From positions 1,054,001-1,118,000 of the forward strand of contig NZ_JBHTMY010000003.1 in the NCBI RefSeq assembly GCF_042679565.1: DNA of 64,000 nucleotides, read 5' to 3'. A program made the translations under genes and the position numbers. The notes under the pieces were generated by a model. The model was not told the origin of the DNA. It did no database searches and saw only the letters and a program-made list of their open reading frames with translations. This document shows positions 46,303-55,126 of the stretch, piece after piece. The first letter of the stretch is position 1. Each line of letters opens with the position of its first letter. Source of the stretch: Namhaeicola litoreus. GTDB lineage: Bacteria; Bacteroidota; Bacteroidia; Flavobacteriales; Flavobacteriaceae.

Positions 46303-48447
46303 TCAATCTTTGTATAAATCTTTGAGCCATTTTAGTTCTGCCTCCACTTCTTCTTGAACAATTGACCAATGGAATAAATTACTATCTACTCTATACCCTT
46401 TATGCTCTATGGGTACAGGTTGATAAACTGGTTCGGTGACCTTTACGATTTCCGACCAATTCATTGTCGCTTTTTCCAACCAATCAACAGCTTCTTGGTG
46501 ATTTACCAGATCTTTTGTTTTTAGAAACTTCTGATAAGCAACGGCAGCTTTTAGCTTGTCTGAAAAGTAAAGACCCAAATAAGCCCAAGCCTTAATATCT
46601 GAAACTTCATATAATAAATCAACATTATCTCTTTCTGCAATCATTTCTACACTTTTTAAAGCTTTGTTACAAGAAGAATAAAGACTATCGGCTAATTGGA
46701 TGGGTGTTAATTTTCCTTTTAATTCATCTTCATTTGCAGCTAAAAATGTTTTAACACCTACGTAACCGGGATCCATTGGATTTCTATTGGCAATTGTTTC
46801 TAACGATAGTAATTTCACAGCCGGAGGACCATCATTAAACCCTAAAAAACCTTCAGAATACAAGGTAAAATCCCAACGTGCATTTAGATAAGAAGCAATT
46901 ATTAAGGGTACGTTGCTTGTTTTTAATTGTGCCTCAAAGAGCGTATTTCCATCATTTGGAAATCTTTTTTCATAGACCTTTGCAAAATATGTATTAGAAG
47001 TTTTGGGATTATATAATAAGCGACCCCATGCTTTGTAAAACATCCACTGTCTTTCAAAAGCATATGTTGTAGAAGCTCCTTCTAACGATGTGATATAATC
47101 CTTTGCGGGAATATAAGTTTCTGAACCTACATAGTATCCATTAACATAAGGATGCACATTTTCTGCAATGTGTTGTCTTATAAAATCTGTTTGTCCCCAA
47201 CGAAGAATGAAAAAATCTTCATTGCGTATCATCCAGGCTAAATAGTAATTATCGGGCATAGGATTCCAATAAGTATCTGAAAGTTCGCCTCCATGTACTT
47301 TTACTAGTTTGGTTGTAGAATGTCCGTGAGACCAATTAAACTTCAATTCAATATTGATTGGGCCATCAAAACAGGTTAGCGTATCTAATGTTTGACGAGT
47401 TAATTTTTCAACAGTAACATCTGTTGAACCAGAACTTGCAGTACCTGCTGAAAGTGGTACGCGATGAATAAACTTTATTTTTCGAGAAGCTTGTCTTGCT
47501 CCAGCAACAACTGTTTCCAAAATCCAATCTTCTCGTTCCTGGGCTGTCATCCCACCCATACCTTCACCAAGTGTAATTCCCAATCCTGTTAGGTTTGGAT
47601 ATTTATCAATGGTTTCTCTAACACATTCCCGCATATAATCTTTCACAACCTGCGCGGTATCGCCTTTACCAATATATTTTTCATTACTTCTAGAGAGATC
47701 TGATACTTTGTGATGTTTGGCAAATTCACTAGAGACGAAAATGTTCCAATTAACCATATAAGTTTCAATACCTCTGTCTTTTGCCATTCTAAAAAGAGAA
47801 TGCCAAAAAACTTCCCATTCTTTCATTTCTGCATCAGAAAAAGGACTGGCTTCAGGATATTTTTTGGTTTTAACCATTCTACTAAAAGGATGTAAATTCC
47901 ACAACGTCAATTTGTTAAAACGATTTTCAGCCATCATGTCCAAAAAATCCTTCCAAAAAAGAGTGTCTCTACAAGTTTCAGTATGTTCTAGTAAAGTTTG
48001 GCTTGAACGGTATGCCTCCCAAGGAAGGTTAAATTTTAAAGCTCTGAATTTTAAATAGGGGGATTCTTCTTTTTCTATGATTTTTTTAACTTTACCGCAT
48101 AACTGCTCTTTTATGTCGAGAAGCCCATACATTACACCAGTGGCGTTACCACCTTTTACTAAAACCTTTTTATCATGTACACTAATTGCAAATGCCTCAG
48201 GTTTCAATTGTAAAGAATCTATGGCTATTTGAATTATATAACTCGCATCCTTTTCAACAATTGGAATTTGGTTAGTAAGAGCAAACTCTTTTAATTTCTG
48301 TGCACCGTGAAGTATCTGAGGTAACTCAGTATCAATCTCTATTCCTAATGTAAACTCATTAGGCTCTACACAAGAATACACAGAAATAAAAAATGTAATT
48401 AGCATTGAGACTAAAACAGATTTCCTAAAAAATATAGTCTTAATCAT
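46303..48447 (-). CDS. GH67-like (alpha-glucuronidase-type) glycoside hydrolase, paralogue 1
   Basis: 714 residues with lipobox-like FFISVYSCVE. An N-terminal alpha/beta domain of the kind that precedes GH67/GH20 barrels is visible (YIIQIAIDSLQLKPEAFAISV, VLVKGGNATGVMYGLLDIKEQL). The TIM barrel (ENRFNKLTLWNLHPFSRMV, GIETYMVNWNIF) follows. The candidate catalytic Glu is in GLGITLGEGMGG, where GH67 has its acid. LRWGQTDFIRQHI and a helical C-terminal region complete it. True GH67 enzymes cut 4-O-methyl-glucuronate from xylan; this group is divergent and its substrate is unknown. A related protein is encoded at 51627 in the same operon. Confidence 0.7.
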   Translation of the reverse strand: MIKTIFFRKSVLVSMLITFFISVYSCVEPNEFTLGIEIDTELPQILHGAQKLKEFALTNQIPIVEKDASYIIQIAIDSLQLKPEAFAISVHDKKVLVKGGNATGVMYGLLDIKEQLCGKVKKIIEKEESPYLKFRALKFNLPWEAYRSSQTLLEHTETCRDTLFWKDFLDMMAENRFNKLTLWNLHPFSRMVKTKKYPEASPFSDAEMKEWEVFWHSLFRMAKDRGIETYMVNWNIFVSSEFAKHHKVSDLSRSNEKYIGKGDTAQVVKDYMRECVRETIDKYPNLTGLGITLGEGMGGMTAQEREDWILETVVAGARQASRKIKFIHRVPLSAGTASSGSTDVTVEKLTRQTLDTLTCFDGPINIELKFNWSHGHSTTKLVKVHGGELSDTYWNPMPDNYYLAWMIRNEDFFILRWGQTDFIRQHIAENVHPYVNGYYVGSETYIPAKDYITSLEGASTTYAFERQWMFYKAWGRLLYNPKTSNTYFAKVYEKRFPNDGNTLFEAQLKTSNVPLIIASYLNARWDFTLYSEGFLGFNDGPPAVKLLSLETIANRNPMDPGYVGVKTFLAANEDELKGKLTPIQLADSLYSSCNKALKSVEMIAERDNVDLLYEVSDIKAWAYLGLYFSDKLKAAVAYQKFLKTKDLVNHQEAVDWLEKATMNWSEIVKVTEPVYQPVPIEHKGYRVDSNLFHWSIVQEEVEAELKWLKDLYKD

Positions 48448-48453
48448 AGTTGA

Positions 48454-50109
48454 CTATTTGCCAGTTATTCTCAATTCAAAGTCATCAAAATTTGCCCATG
48501 TTGTAGATATTTCTCCTCTTGATGAAGCGTAAGGACCAACCATAGAACCTGTAAAGCGTCCTGCAGGAGGAAAACCTAATGAACTTGCATCGGCTTCTGC
48601 AATTTTTTCCCAATTTGTATCCTCTTTTACAAAAAATGACATTTTAAAGTCATCTAACTTAATTTTTAGTGTTATTGTTTTCTCTGACTTCAATTGATAT
48701 TGCCCCAATTTTTTTTCTCCATTATAAAATACGCTTACTACTGCTTTATCATCTATCAATTCCTTTACCAAAGTCCATTCCTCATCATGCCCTCGTTCAA
48801 AAGCTAAACCTGCACATTCTGAAGGAGTAGCAGGTGTAAAATCTAAATTTACCTCGGATTCAATTTTCATATCAGGGACTCTTAAACCTAAAAATGAAGG
48901 CTGTTCGTAGTTTTTTATTTCATCAGGTCTTAACAACAATTTTAACTTACCCATAGTAGTTTTTAAATCCCACCAAGTGCTTCTTGGAGTTCTAATCATA
49001 CTCCAATTTAGGTCAAGTGTTTCATTACTAAAAGAGTCTTTAAAATTGAAATCTTTTTGTGTGCCGCCAAATAACTTTGGTGCATCGTGTGTGAAAGCAG
49101 TTCTGGAAACTTCACCTTTAGGGTTATAAATAGGCCATGTTCCTGACCAATCTACAGGTGCAAGAAAAGTTTCACGCCCCATAACATTATTCTTTTCATC
49201 TGTACTCCTCACAGCTAAAAAGACTGACCACCAATCGCCATCTTGAGTTTGAAAAACATCGGCATGACCAGTAGCATTAATACCCGAAGTATCCCCTCTA
49301 TGTGTTAAGATTGGGTTGTCAGGGTTATCTTCCCAAGGCCCGTATGGTGTATGAGACTTCCAAATGGAAACAGCGTGTCCCATACCTGTCCCTCCATGAG
49401 CAATCAAAAGGTAATATACACCATCCTTTTTATAAATATGAGGTGCTTCAAAAGCCACCGCTGAACCAATGATATCATTTATATAATACGGTTTAGAATC
49501 TAGCGTTCCTATTTTCCCTTTCAGTTTAAAATTTTGAAGGTCGATTTCTTGTATCCAAATTTGTTTTTCAGCTCTAAATTCTTGATTCTCTGCATTTCTA
49601 TTACCACAATAATAGGCTTTACCATCATCATCAAAAAACAGAGAAGGATCAATCCCTGGCGCTCCGTCAATCCAATGCGGACTAGACCAAGGCCCCGCTG
49701 GATTTTTAGCTGTTACTATAAAATTTCCTTTTGGTTTTGTGCCTTCTCTATTAGTTATTAGCGTTGTTATCATATAAAATGTCCCTTCATGATATCGCAA
49801 AGTTGGGGCATATATACCAGCAGTAGAAGCTACTCCATCCAAATCAAGCTGCTCCGGGCGATGCAATACATGCCCAATCATCGTCCAATTTACCAAATCT
49901 TTACTATGGTAAATAGGTACTCCTGGAAAATATTCAAAAGTACTTGTTACCAAATAATAATCATCCCCTACGCGACAAACCGAAGGGTCTGGATTGAACC
50001 CTGCTATTATGGGATTATTGTATTTAAAGCTTTGCCCAATTGTTGTAAAAGAAACACAACAAAAGAAAATCCACGCTATTAAATCTGATCTTTTTAAAAC
50101 TTTCACCAT
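48454..50109 (-). CDS. Glycoside hydrolase family 43 beta-xylosidase/arabinofuranosidase-type enzyme
   Basis: 551 residues with a signal peptide (IAWIFFCCVSFTTIGQ). The propeller has all three catalytic residues: Asp in IAGFNPDPSVCRVGDDYYL, Asp in GAPGIDPSLFFDDDGKAYYCG, and Glu in FEAPHIYKKDGVYYLLIAHGG. From about residue 345 a concanavalin-like C-terminal sandwich follows (DFNFKDSFSNETLDLNWSMI, AGLAFERGHDEEWTLVKEL), as in XynB-type GH43 enzymes. It would remove xylose or arabinose. In contrast to the GH43 at 23012, its general acid is intact. It lies between a GH67-like gene and the DUF1593 gene. Confidence 0.93.
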   Translation of the reverse strand: MVKVLKRSDLIAWIFFCCVSFTTIGQSFKYNNPIIAGFNPDPSVCRVGDDYYLVTSTFEYFPGVPIYHSKDLVNWTMIGHVLHRPEQLDLDGVASTAGIYAPTLRYHEGTFYMITTLITNREGTKPKGNFIVTAKNPAGPWSSPHWIDGAPGIDPSLFFDDDGKAYYCGNRNAENQEFRAEKQIWIQEIDLQNFKLKGKIGTLDSKPYYINDIIGSAVAFEAPHIYKKDGVYYLLIAHGGTGMGHAVSIWKSHTPYGPWEDNPDNPILTHRGDTSGINATGHADVFQTQDGDWWSVFLAVRSTDEKNNVMGRETFLAPVDWSGTWPIYNPKGEVSRTAFTHDAPKLFGGTQKDFNFKDSFSNETLDLNWSMIRTPRSTWWDLKTTMGKLKLLLRPDEIKNYEQPSFLGLRVPDMKIESEVNLDFTPATPSECAGLAFERGHDEEWTLVKELIDDKAVVSVFYNGEKKLGQYQLKSEKTITLKIKLDDFKMSFFVKEDTNWEKIAEADASSLGFPPAGRFTGSMVGPYASSRGEISTTWANFDDFELRITGK

Positions 50110-50127
50110 ATCCTTTAATAAATTATG

Positions 50128-51624
50128 TTATTCATTTACTGTGATGACAATGCGCCTGTAATCATTTAAAGACACGATTTTATTTTGATCTTCCACCTGG
50201 AGAATTACGTGAATGGTTTGCCCATTTGCATCTTTAGGGATTTTAAAGTTGATGATTGATTGGTTAGGATTTTGAACAATAATATCCTTACCCAAATAGG
50301 TTCCTGCCTCTTTATATACCCACCAATTAAATTTTAAATCATCCCCATCAGGATCAAAAGAAGCTGAACCGTCTAAAGTGATAGTTTCGCCTGCACTCGC
50401 ATTTAAATTTTGTATCTTTTCTTCAGCATTAGCATTTATTGCAGCTATTGGATTATGATTTGCATCTCCATAAGAAGCTATACACCAATCCATTCTGGCT
50501 CGAAAATCATTGAAATATGCCTGGCGCCAACGCCATACAGGAGCGTAGATTGAGTTATAGATTTCGTTAGTTTCAGGATCTGTCCATTCATCTGAAACTT
50601 CTGTAAACAAATAATAATCACCATAAGTCTCTTCATCAATTCTCACACTTTCATGTCTAGAAGGCACATTTTTTATTTTTTCTTCCGAAAACCTGCCGCT
50701 CCAACCTCCCCAGCTTGGCTCACTGATATCAGACAACCCTTGATGGATTAAACCCAGCCATGGTATGGTGCCACCGCCTTCAATAAAAACAAGTTTACCA
50801 ACATGGTTTTGTCGCAAAGGAAACAACCTCCCTAAGTCGCCGTGATTTTTGATATGCTCCAATGCCCATTGGTGTTGTCCTGTGGCATTATATGAATAAG
50901 GTTTCCATGTATGTGGGCCCTTTTTATCATCATCGTTAGAATTTCCCCAGGCCCAAGCCGGACCCCCATAGGCATATGTTTGGTAATTACTTCTTATCCA
51001 ATGAATGTCTGGATAGTTTGCACAAATCCAAGCACCAGAATTATCTTGTGCACCGTTTTCAAAAACCCTGATTTTTTGCAAAAGGACTTCCAACTCTTTT
51101 TTACTATGAGATTTTTTATAATCATTCAAGGCTTGTGCCAAGGTATTTGAACCTGCATTTACTACGATATACAATAATCGCGCATCTTCTTTTTCAAAAC
51201 TTTTAATCAATAATTTAGAACCTTCTGAACTTTTGCCTTCTCCAACATCTGCCATCCCGTATCCCGGCTGGCCGGAAGCTACAACCGATTTTAAATAACT
51301 CGGTTCTGGCCAACCACTTGCGTGAATTTTTAAGTTTTCAAAAACTTTACCATAGCCATCAATAAGATTCTCAAATAGGTCAGGATAAAGTCTTTGCCTT
51401 TCAACTAGCCTATGTTTATTGTGCAAAAACTTCCCACTTACGGCAATAAGTCCATCAATATCAAACTCATTTGAATACATAAGCATGTGCATCATTTGCT
51501 GCTCCTCATCGGGCTCATTGCCCATATCTGCTAATACAACAAGCCTAGTTTTTAAGGGCTGTCCGATAAAAATCTGACTGCAACAGGTTAAAACGATGAA
51601 AAGAATTAAGGTTACTTTTTTCAT
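50128..51624 (-). CDS. DUF1593 protein: secreted nucleoside-hydrolase-like domain plus Ig-like domain
   Basis: 498 residues with signal peptide (LILFIVLTCCSQIFIGQ). The N-terminal half resembles inosine-uridine nucleoside hydrolases: RLVVLADMGNEPDEEQQMMHML stands at the calcium-binding Asp cluster, followed by FDIDGLIAVSG, VVNAGSNTLAQAL and WICANYPDIHWIRSNYQ. The last 90 residues form a beta-sandwich (GETITLDGSASFDPDGDDLKFNWW). Proteins of this family occur in plant- and alga-glycan clusters and have been annotated as cellulose-binding. An N- or O-glycosidase role on the polysaccharide is possible, but no activity can be assigned. Confidence 0.75.
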   Translation of the reverse strand: MKKVTLILFIVLTCCSQIFIGQPLKTRLVVLADMGNEPDEEQQMMHMLMYSNEFDIDGLIAVSGKFLHNKHRLVERQRLYPDLFENLIDGYGKVFENLKIHASGWPEPSYLKSVVASGQPGYGMADVGEGKSSEGSKLLIKSFEKEDARLLYIVVNAGSNTLAQALNDYKKSHSKKELEVLLQKIRVFENGAQDNSGAWICANYPDIHWIRSNYQTYAYGGPAWAWGNSNDDDKKGPHTWKPYSYNATGQHQWALEHIKNHGDLGRLFPLRQNHVGKLVFIEGGGTIPWLGLIHQGLSDISEPSWGGWSGRFSEEKIKNVPSRHESVRIDEETYGDYYLFTEVSDEWTDPETNEIYNSIYAPVWRWRQAYFNDFRARMDWCIASYGDANHNPIAAINANAEEKIQNLNASAGETITLDGSASFDPDGDDLKFNWWVYKEAGTYLGKDIIVQNPNQSIINFKIPKDANGQTIHVILQVEDQNKIVSLNDYRRIVITVNE

Positions 51625-51626
51625 AA

Positions 51627-53813
51627 TTACAAATCGATTTTTGCGATTTCAATATCTTCTTTTACCCAATTTGTAATTTCTTTCCAATCTACAACACCTA
51701 CTCTATTGGTCCATAATGGGTTATTGTTTTGCTGTAAAGCCTTATCCGTATATTTTATCCAAAAATCCAATGCTCTAGTCAGTTCAGCAACAGCCAAATT
51801 TTGAAAATGAGTATCCTTAGTTTCTCTATACATGGCCACATAGGTTGACCCAGTTATTTTATGTGCGTAGTATTTTCCTAAGAAAGAAACAGTTTCAATA
51901 TCATTTAAAGTGAATTGTAATTCTTTATTTTGGATTGAATTAATTCCCTTTAAATCATTCAAAGCACCATCTGAGAGCTGATGTAATTTTTCTGCAACTT
52001 GCAAGGGCGTTTTTAGAACAGAACTACTATCCGCCAAAGTCATTTTTACATATTCAGGAATGGTTTGATTGCCGGATTTTGGATGTACTCCCAAATTTAT
52101 AAAACGATTAACATCATGAAATCCTGTCTTGTTTTGTGCAAACCTTGGGTGACTTATACAACCTTCAATATACCATTGAAAATCTAAACTTCCCCAATGA
52201 AATCCGGTTGTTACTGGATAAACCTGAGACGCTTGTTGCCATGCAGAAAATAGTTTTTTAGCGTCGACCTCGGGAAAGCGATTTGCCAACAGATCAGTAA
52301 ATTTTTCATTACTTATGGTTGGATCATAACTCAATCTTCCCCAAAGCATCCATTGGTACCAATGCTTTATCACTTCTAACTGATCTGGTGTTTCTGGATC
52401 TTTAGTCAAAAAATCTCTACCCCAAATCCATTGATCCGAGCCAAAATAAATCCCTCTTGCCACTTGGTGTGGTATATTTTCTATAAATTCTCTCACAAAA
52501 TCTGGAGAACCCCACCGAAAATAAAAAGTATCATCATTGCGAAGTCCCCAAATCGTTTTCATGCTACCAATGTCCTCTACAAAATTGTCATTTAAGTAAT
52601 ACGGTTGTTCTGTTGCACTATACACATGCGCTTTTGCATACTTAAAACAATACAAAAACTCTATGTTCTTTGTATCGATTACTTCTTTAAATTTTTCGGC
52701 AATTTCTTTGGCTCCGGTTTGGTGTTGTCTATGGATAAAAGTAAATTTTCTATCTGGCATTTCCGCTGCAGCATCTAGAATACCTTTGGCGTAAGTATCA
52801 TATGCCCAATTTTCTCGCTCCTCTGCATTCGTTCTTTTACCATCTACTTTCATATTTTCTCCGGTCGTTAGACCGATCCCTGCCAAATCAGGGTAAGTAA
52901 CAAACATTTGTTTTACACTTTTTCTAAAGTAATCTTTGGTGATTTCATTATCCATTCTATCTGTAATTCCATACTTCCCACCTGTTCCATAATTAAAAAT
53001 ATTCCAAGTAATAAGATGAAAATCAATGTTACGGTCTTTTCCATAGGCCATTACTTTTCTCCAAAATTCTATTTTTTCATCGATGGATATTTTCTTTAGG
53101 GTTTCTGGATTATCAAGGATTTCTGGCGTATCCATGCCTATTCCATTTAGGTTATAGATATTTTCCCAAGTTCCCGTTGAACGCTGAACATCATCTAAGG
53201 AAATATCTTCGTAACCAGGCACTTTAACTAAAGATGGAAAAGGTTGCAAACTCCATAAAGAAATATAGTTATAACGATACTTTGCCATGGTATCTATATA
53301 ATTTTTCCAAAAATCGAAATCCCACATGACAGGTATATTCCTTTGACCAGCATCGCTCGCATCTGAGTAACTCGGTGTGCGCACATCTAAGGGTATGTTG
53401 AATTTTGGACCGCGCATCTCAAAATAGGGGTTCTTTGTCATTTCCGAAATTCCTGCAATTCCATATAGCTCAATTTGTTCCGAAAGTTCTAAAATACCAT
53501 ACATAAGTCCTGCTTCATCAAAGCCCGATACTATAATTTTACGATGACTTTTTTTAATAGAAAAACCTTCTTTTTTTAGCTCAACTTCAGAATTTATCTG
53601 TAGCAGAATATCCGCCTCCATCATTTGTGACGAATCGGTTAAAATATGCACATCACCAAGAACAGATTTCAAATCCTGCAATGCAAATTCGACCATCGGA
53701 GATTTTGATTCTATATAGATTCCTTTTTTTGTTGACAGGGAACTACAGGACACCATTATACTTATCGAACAAACCGATATAACAAAATATAATAAGGAAT
53801 AGATTTTTACCAT
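51627..53813 (-). CDS. GH67-like (alpha-glucuronidase-type) glycoside hydrolase lipoprotein, paralogue 2
   Basis: 728 residues with lipobox MVSCSS. It shares its plan with paralogue 1: an N-terminal domain (VEFALQDLKSVLGDVHILTD, IIVSGFDEAGLMYGILELSEQI), a barrel (YRYNYISLWSLQPFPSLVKV), candidate catalytic Glu in GIGLTTGENMK, FIHRQHQTGAKE, and FYFRWGSPDFVREFIEN. A helical C-terminal domain follows. It is the first gene of the second glycan operon, 69 bp after the tandem repeat. Two copies in one operon suggest two different uronate or sugar linkages. Function is inferred from fold resemblance only. Confidence 0.7.
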   Translation of the reverse strand: MVKIYSLLYFVISVCSISIMVSCSSLSTKKGIYIESKSPMVEFALQDLKSVLGDVHILTDSSQMMEADILLQINSEVELKKEGFSIKKSHRKIIVSGFDEAGLMYGILELSEQIELYGIAGISEMTKNPYFEMRGPKFNIPLDVRTPSYSDASDAGQRNIPVMWDFDFWKNYIDTMAKYRYNYISLWSLQPFPSLVKVPGYEDISLDDVQRSTGTWENIYNLNGIGMDTPEILDNPETLKKISIDEKIEFWRKVMAYGKDRNIDFHLITWNIFNYGTGGKYGITDRMDNEITKDYFRKSVKQMFVTYPDLAGIGLTTGENMKVDGKRTNAEERENWAYDTYAKGILDAAAEMPDRKFTFIHRQHQTGAKEIAEKFKEVIDTKNIEFLYCFKYAKAHVYSATEQPYYLNDNFVEDIGSMKTIWGLRNDDTFYFRWGSPDFVREFIENIPHQVARGIYFGSDQWIWGRDFLTKDPETPDQLEVIKHWYQWMLWGRLSYDPTISNEKFTDLLANRFPEVDAKKLFSAWQQASQVYPVTTGFHWGSLDFQWYIEGCISHPRFAQNKTGFHDVNRFINLGVHPKSGNQTIPEYVKMTLADSSSVLKTPLQVAEKLHQLSDGALNDLKGINSIQNKELQFTLNDIETVSFLGKYYAHKITGSTYVAMYRETKDTHFQNLAVAELTRALDFWIKYTDKALQQNNNPLWTNRVGVVDWKEITNWVKEDIEIAKIDL

Positions 53814-53833
53814 GAGCCTTGGAATAGATTTTT

Positions 53834-53914
53834 AATTATTTGCAAATTCCTTTATAAAAATAAGTTAAGGAACAAAAAAGCCTATCCTGTGCTATCATGG
53901 AAATTATTTGCAAA
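53834..53914. repeat. Pair of AATTATTTGCAAA direct repeats flanking the tandem regulator site
   Basis: An exact 13-bp sequence occurs at 53834-53846 and 53902-53914 (68 bp apart), on either side of the tandem repeat at 53882-53900. It contains the palindrome TTTGCAAA, which includes the TTGCA half-site found in the two operator-like repeats upstream of the lacI gene. Confidence 0.5.
53882..53900. promoter_or_regulatory. Tandem regulator-binding repeat, copy 3 (second glycan operon)
   Basis: CTATCCTG-TG-CTATCATG-G, almost identical to copy 2. It lies 69 bp upstream of the first gene of the ten-gene operon, and about 17 bp beyond the end of lacI. Confidence 0.75.
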
Positions 53915-53916
53915 GA

Positions 53917-54945
53917 CTACATCGATTTTAATTTATTTCTGTTGGTAGAATTTCTAATAATGAGTTCAGATTTTAAGACTTTATGGGAAATTTCGTTAGA
54001 CGGATTATTTATTTTTTGAATTAGCAATTGGGCAGATTCATAGCCCATCTGAAAAGCGGGTTGATCAATACTGCTTAGTGAGGGTTCTAGAAGTTCATCC
54101 ACAGGTTCATTATTAAACCCAATTATGGCAAGATCCTCAGGAATTTTAAGCCCTCTTTCCTTGGCGGCCATCATAGCTGCGATTGCTATTTGATCGCTAA
54201 ATGCTAAGATCCCATCAGGAGGATGAGGTGAATACAACAATTTCCTCGCGGCACTTAAGTTACTTTCTTTGGTAAAATTACAATACTCAATTTGTTTTTC
54301 ATCAATAGATATATCAGCATCTTTTAAAGCCTGCATGTATCCCAAAGCACGTTTATTGCTTATTTGTAGAAACTGAGGACCTCCGATATATGCAATATGT
54401 TTACAACCAATGGATATTAAATGCTCTGTGGCATCATAGGAAGCTTTATAATTATCAATCACTACTTTGTCTGTGGCTACTTCGTCACATTGTCTATTGA
54501 ACAAAACCAGAGGTATACCCATTTCTTTGAGTTTTACAAAGTGATTGAAATTCTTTGTTTCGCCCGCGGGAGAAACAATTAATCCGGACACCCCTATTTT
54601 TAGAAGTTCTTCTGTCAAGTTCTTTTCTCTTTCGTACAATTCGTCAGATTGACAAATAATAATGTGAATGCGACTTTCTTCTGCGGCCTTTTCGATCCCA
54701 CTAATAGCCATTCCATACAAATGGTAAGTGATTTTTGGCACGATAACACCGATTGTATTGCTTTTTTTTGGCAAAACCGTTTCGGGAAATTTATGGCCGA
54801 AATAATTTAGGTCATGAGCTGTCTTCAAAACTTTTTTTCGTACAGATTCACTTATCTTAGAATTATTTTGAAGAGCCCTAGAAACAGTAGCAGTCGAAAT
54901 TCCTAAGATATTCGCAATGTCTTGTAATGTCACTTTCGTTTTCAA
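53917..54945 (-). CDS. LacI-family transcriptional regulator
   Basis: 342 residues. The N-terminal LacI helix-turn-helix and hinge are textbook (VTLQDIANILGISTATVSRALQ). The periplasmic-binding-protein fold follows: NTIGVIVPKITYHLYGMAISG, GLIVSPAGETKNFNHFV, DGILAFSDQIAIAAMMAAKERG, DLAIIGFNNEPVDELLEPSLSSIDQP. It is divergent from the dehydrogenase-kinase cassette, and two inverted repeats between the genes look like its operators, one over its own -33 element. It therefore probably represses both itself and the cassette until an acid-sugar metabolite binds. Confidence 0.92.
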   Translation of the reverse strand: MKTKVTLQDIANILGISTATVSRALQNNSKISESVRKKVLKTAHDLNYFGHKFPETVLPKKSNTIGVIVPKITYHLYGMAISGIEKAAEESRIHIIICQSDELYEREKNLTEELLKIGVSGLIVSPAGETKNFNHFVKLKEMGIPLVLFNRQCDEVATDKVVIDNYKASYDATEHLISIGCKHIAYIGGPQFLQISNKRALGYMQALKDADISIDEKQIEYCNFTKESNLSAARKLLYSPHPPDGILAFSDQIAIAAMMAAKERGLKIPEDLAIIGFNNEPVDELLEPSLSSIDQPAFQMGYESAQLLIQKINNPSNEISHKVLKSELIIRNSTNRNKLKSM

Positions 54946-54963
54946 TTGCCAATATTAATGTAT

Positions 54964-54993
54964 CAAAAATAAACATTTATTTGACTAATGCAA
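54964..54993 (-). promoter_or_regulatory. Promoter of the lacI-type gene
   Basis: On the minus strand TTG (54993-54991), 19 nt, and TATTTTTG (54971-54964) match the Bacteroidota consensus. The -33 element lies inside the inverted repeat at 54988-55003, which suggests autorepression. Confidence 0.6.
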
Positions 54994-55003
54994 TTTTTTG
55001 CAT
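54988..55003. promoter_or_regulatory. LacI-type operator, copy 1
   Basis: ATGCAA-TTTT-TTGCAT, perfect 6-bp arms around four T. The same core occurs 96 bp downstream (55084). It overlaps the -33 element of the lacI promoter. Confidence 0.75.
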
Positions 55004-55034
55004 CATATAAATTTCATTTATTTGTATATATACA

Positions 55035-55063
55035 TTGCTATAACTATTTTTATTTTATATTTA
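55035..55063 (+). promoter_or_regulatory. Promoter of the dehydrogenase-kinase cassette
   Basis: TTG at 55035-55037, 18 nt, then TATATTTA at 55056-55063, one base off TAnnTTTG. The second operator begins 20 bp after it. Confidence 0.45.
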
Positions 55064-55083
55064 CACCTGTGGAAATATATTAT

Positions 55084-55099
55084 ATGCAATTTTTTGCAC
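55084..55099. promoter_or_regulatory. LacI-type operator, copy 2
   Basis: ATGCAA-TTTT-TTGCAC, identical to copy 1 except for the last base. It lies just downstream of the cassette promoter and 28 bp before the start codon, where bound repressor would block transcription. A spacing of 96 bp (about nine turns) would allow looping with copy 1. Confidence 0.75.
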
Positions 55100-55126
55100 A
55101 TTAAAAAAATTGAAAACTATTATAAA

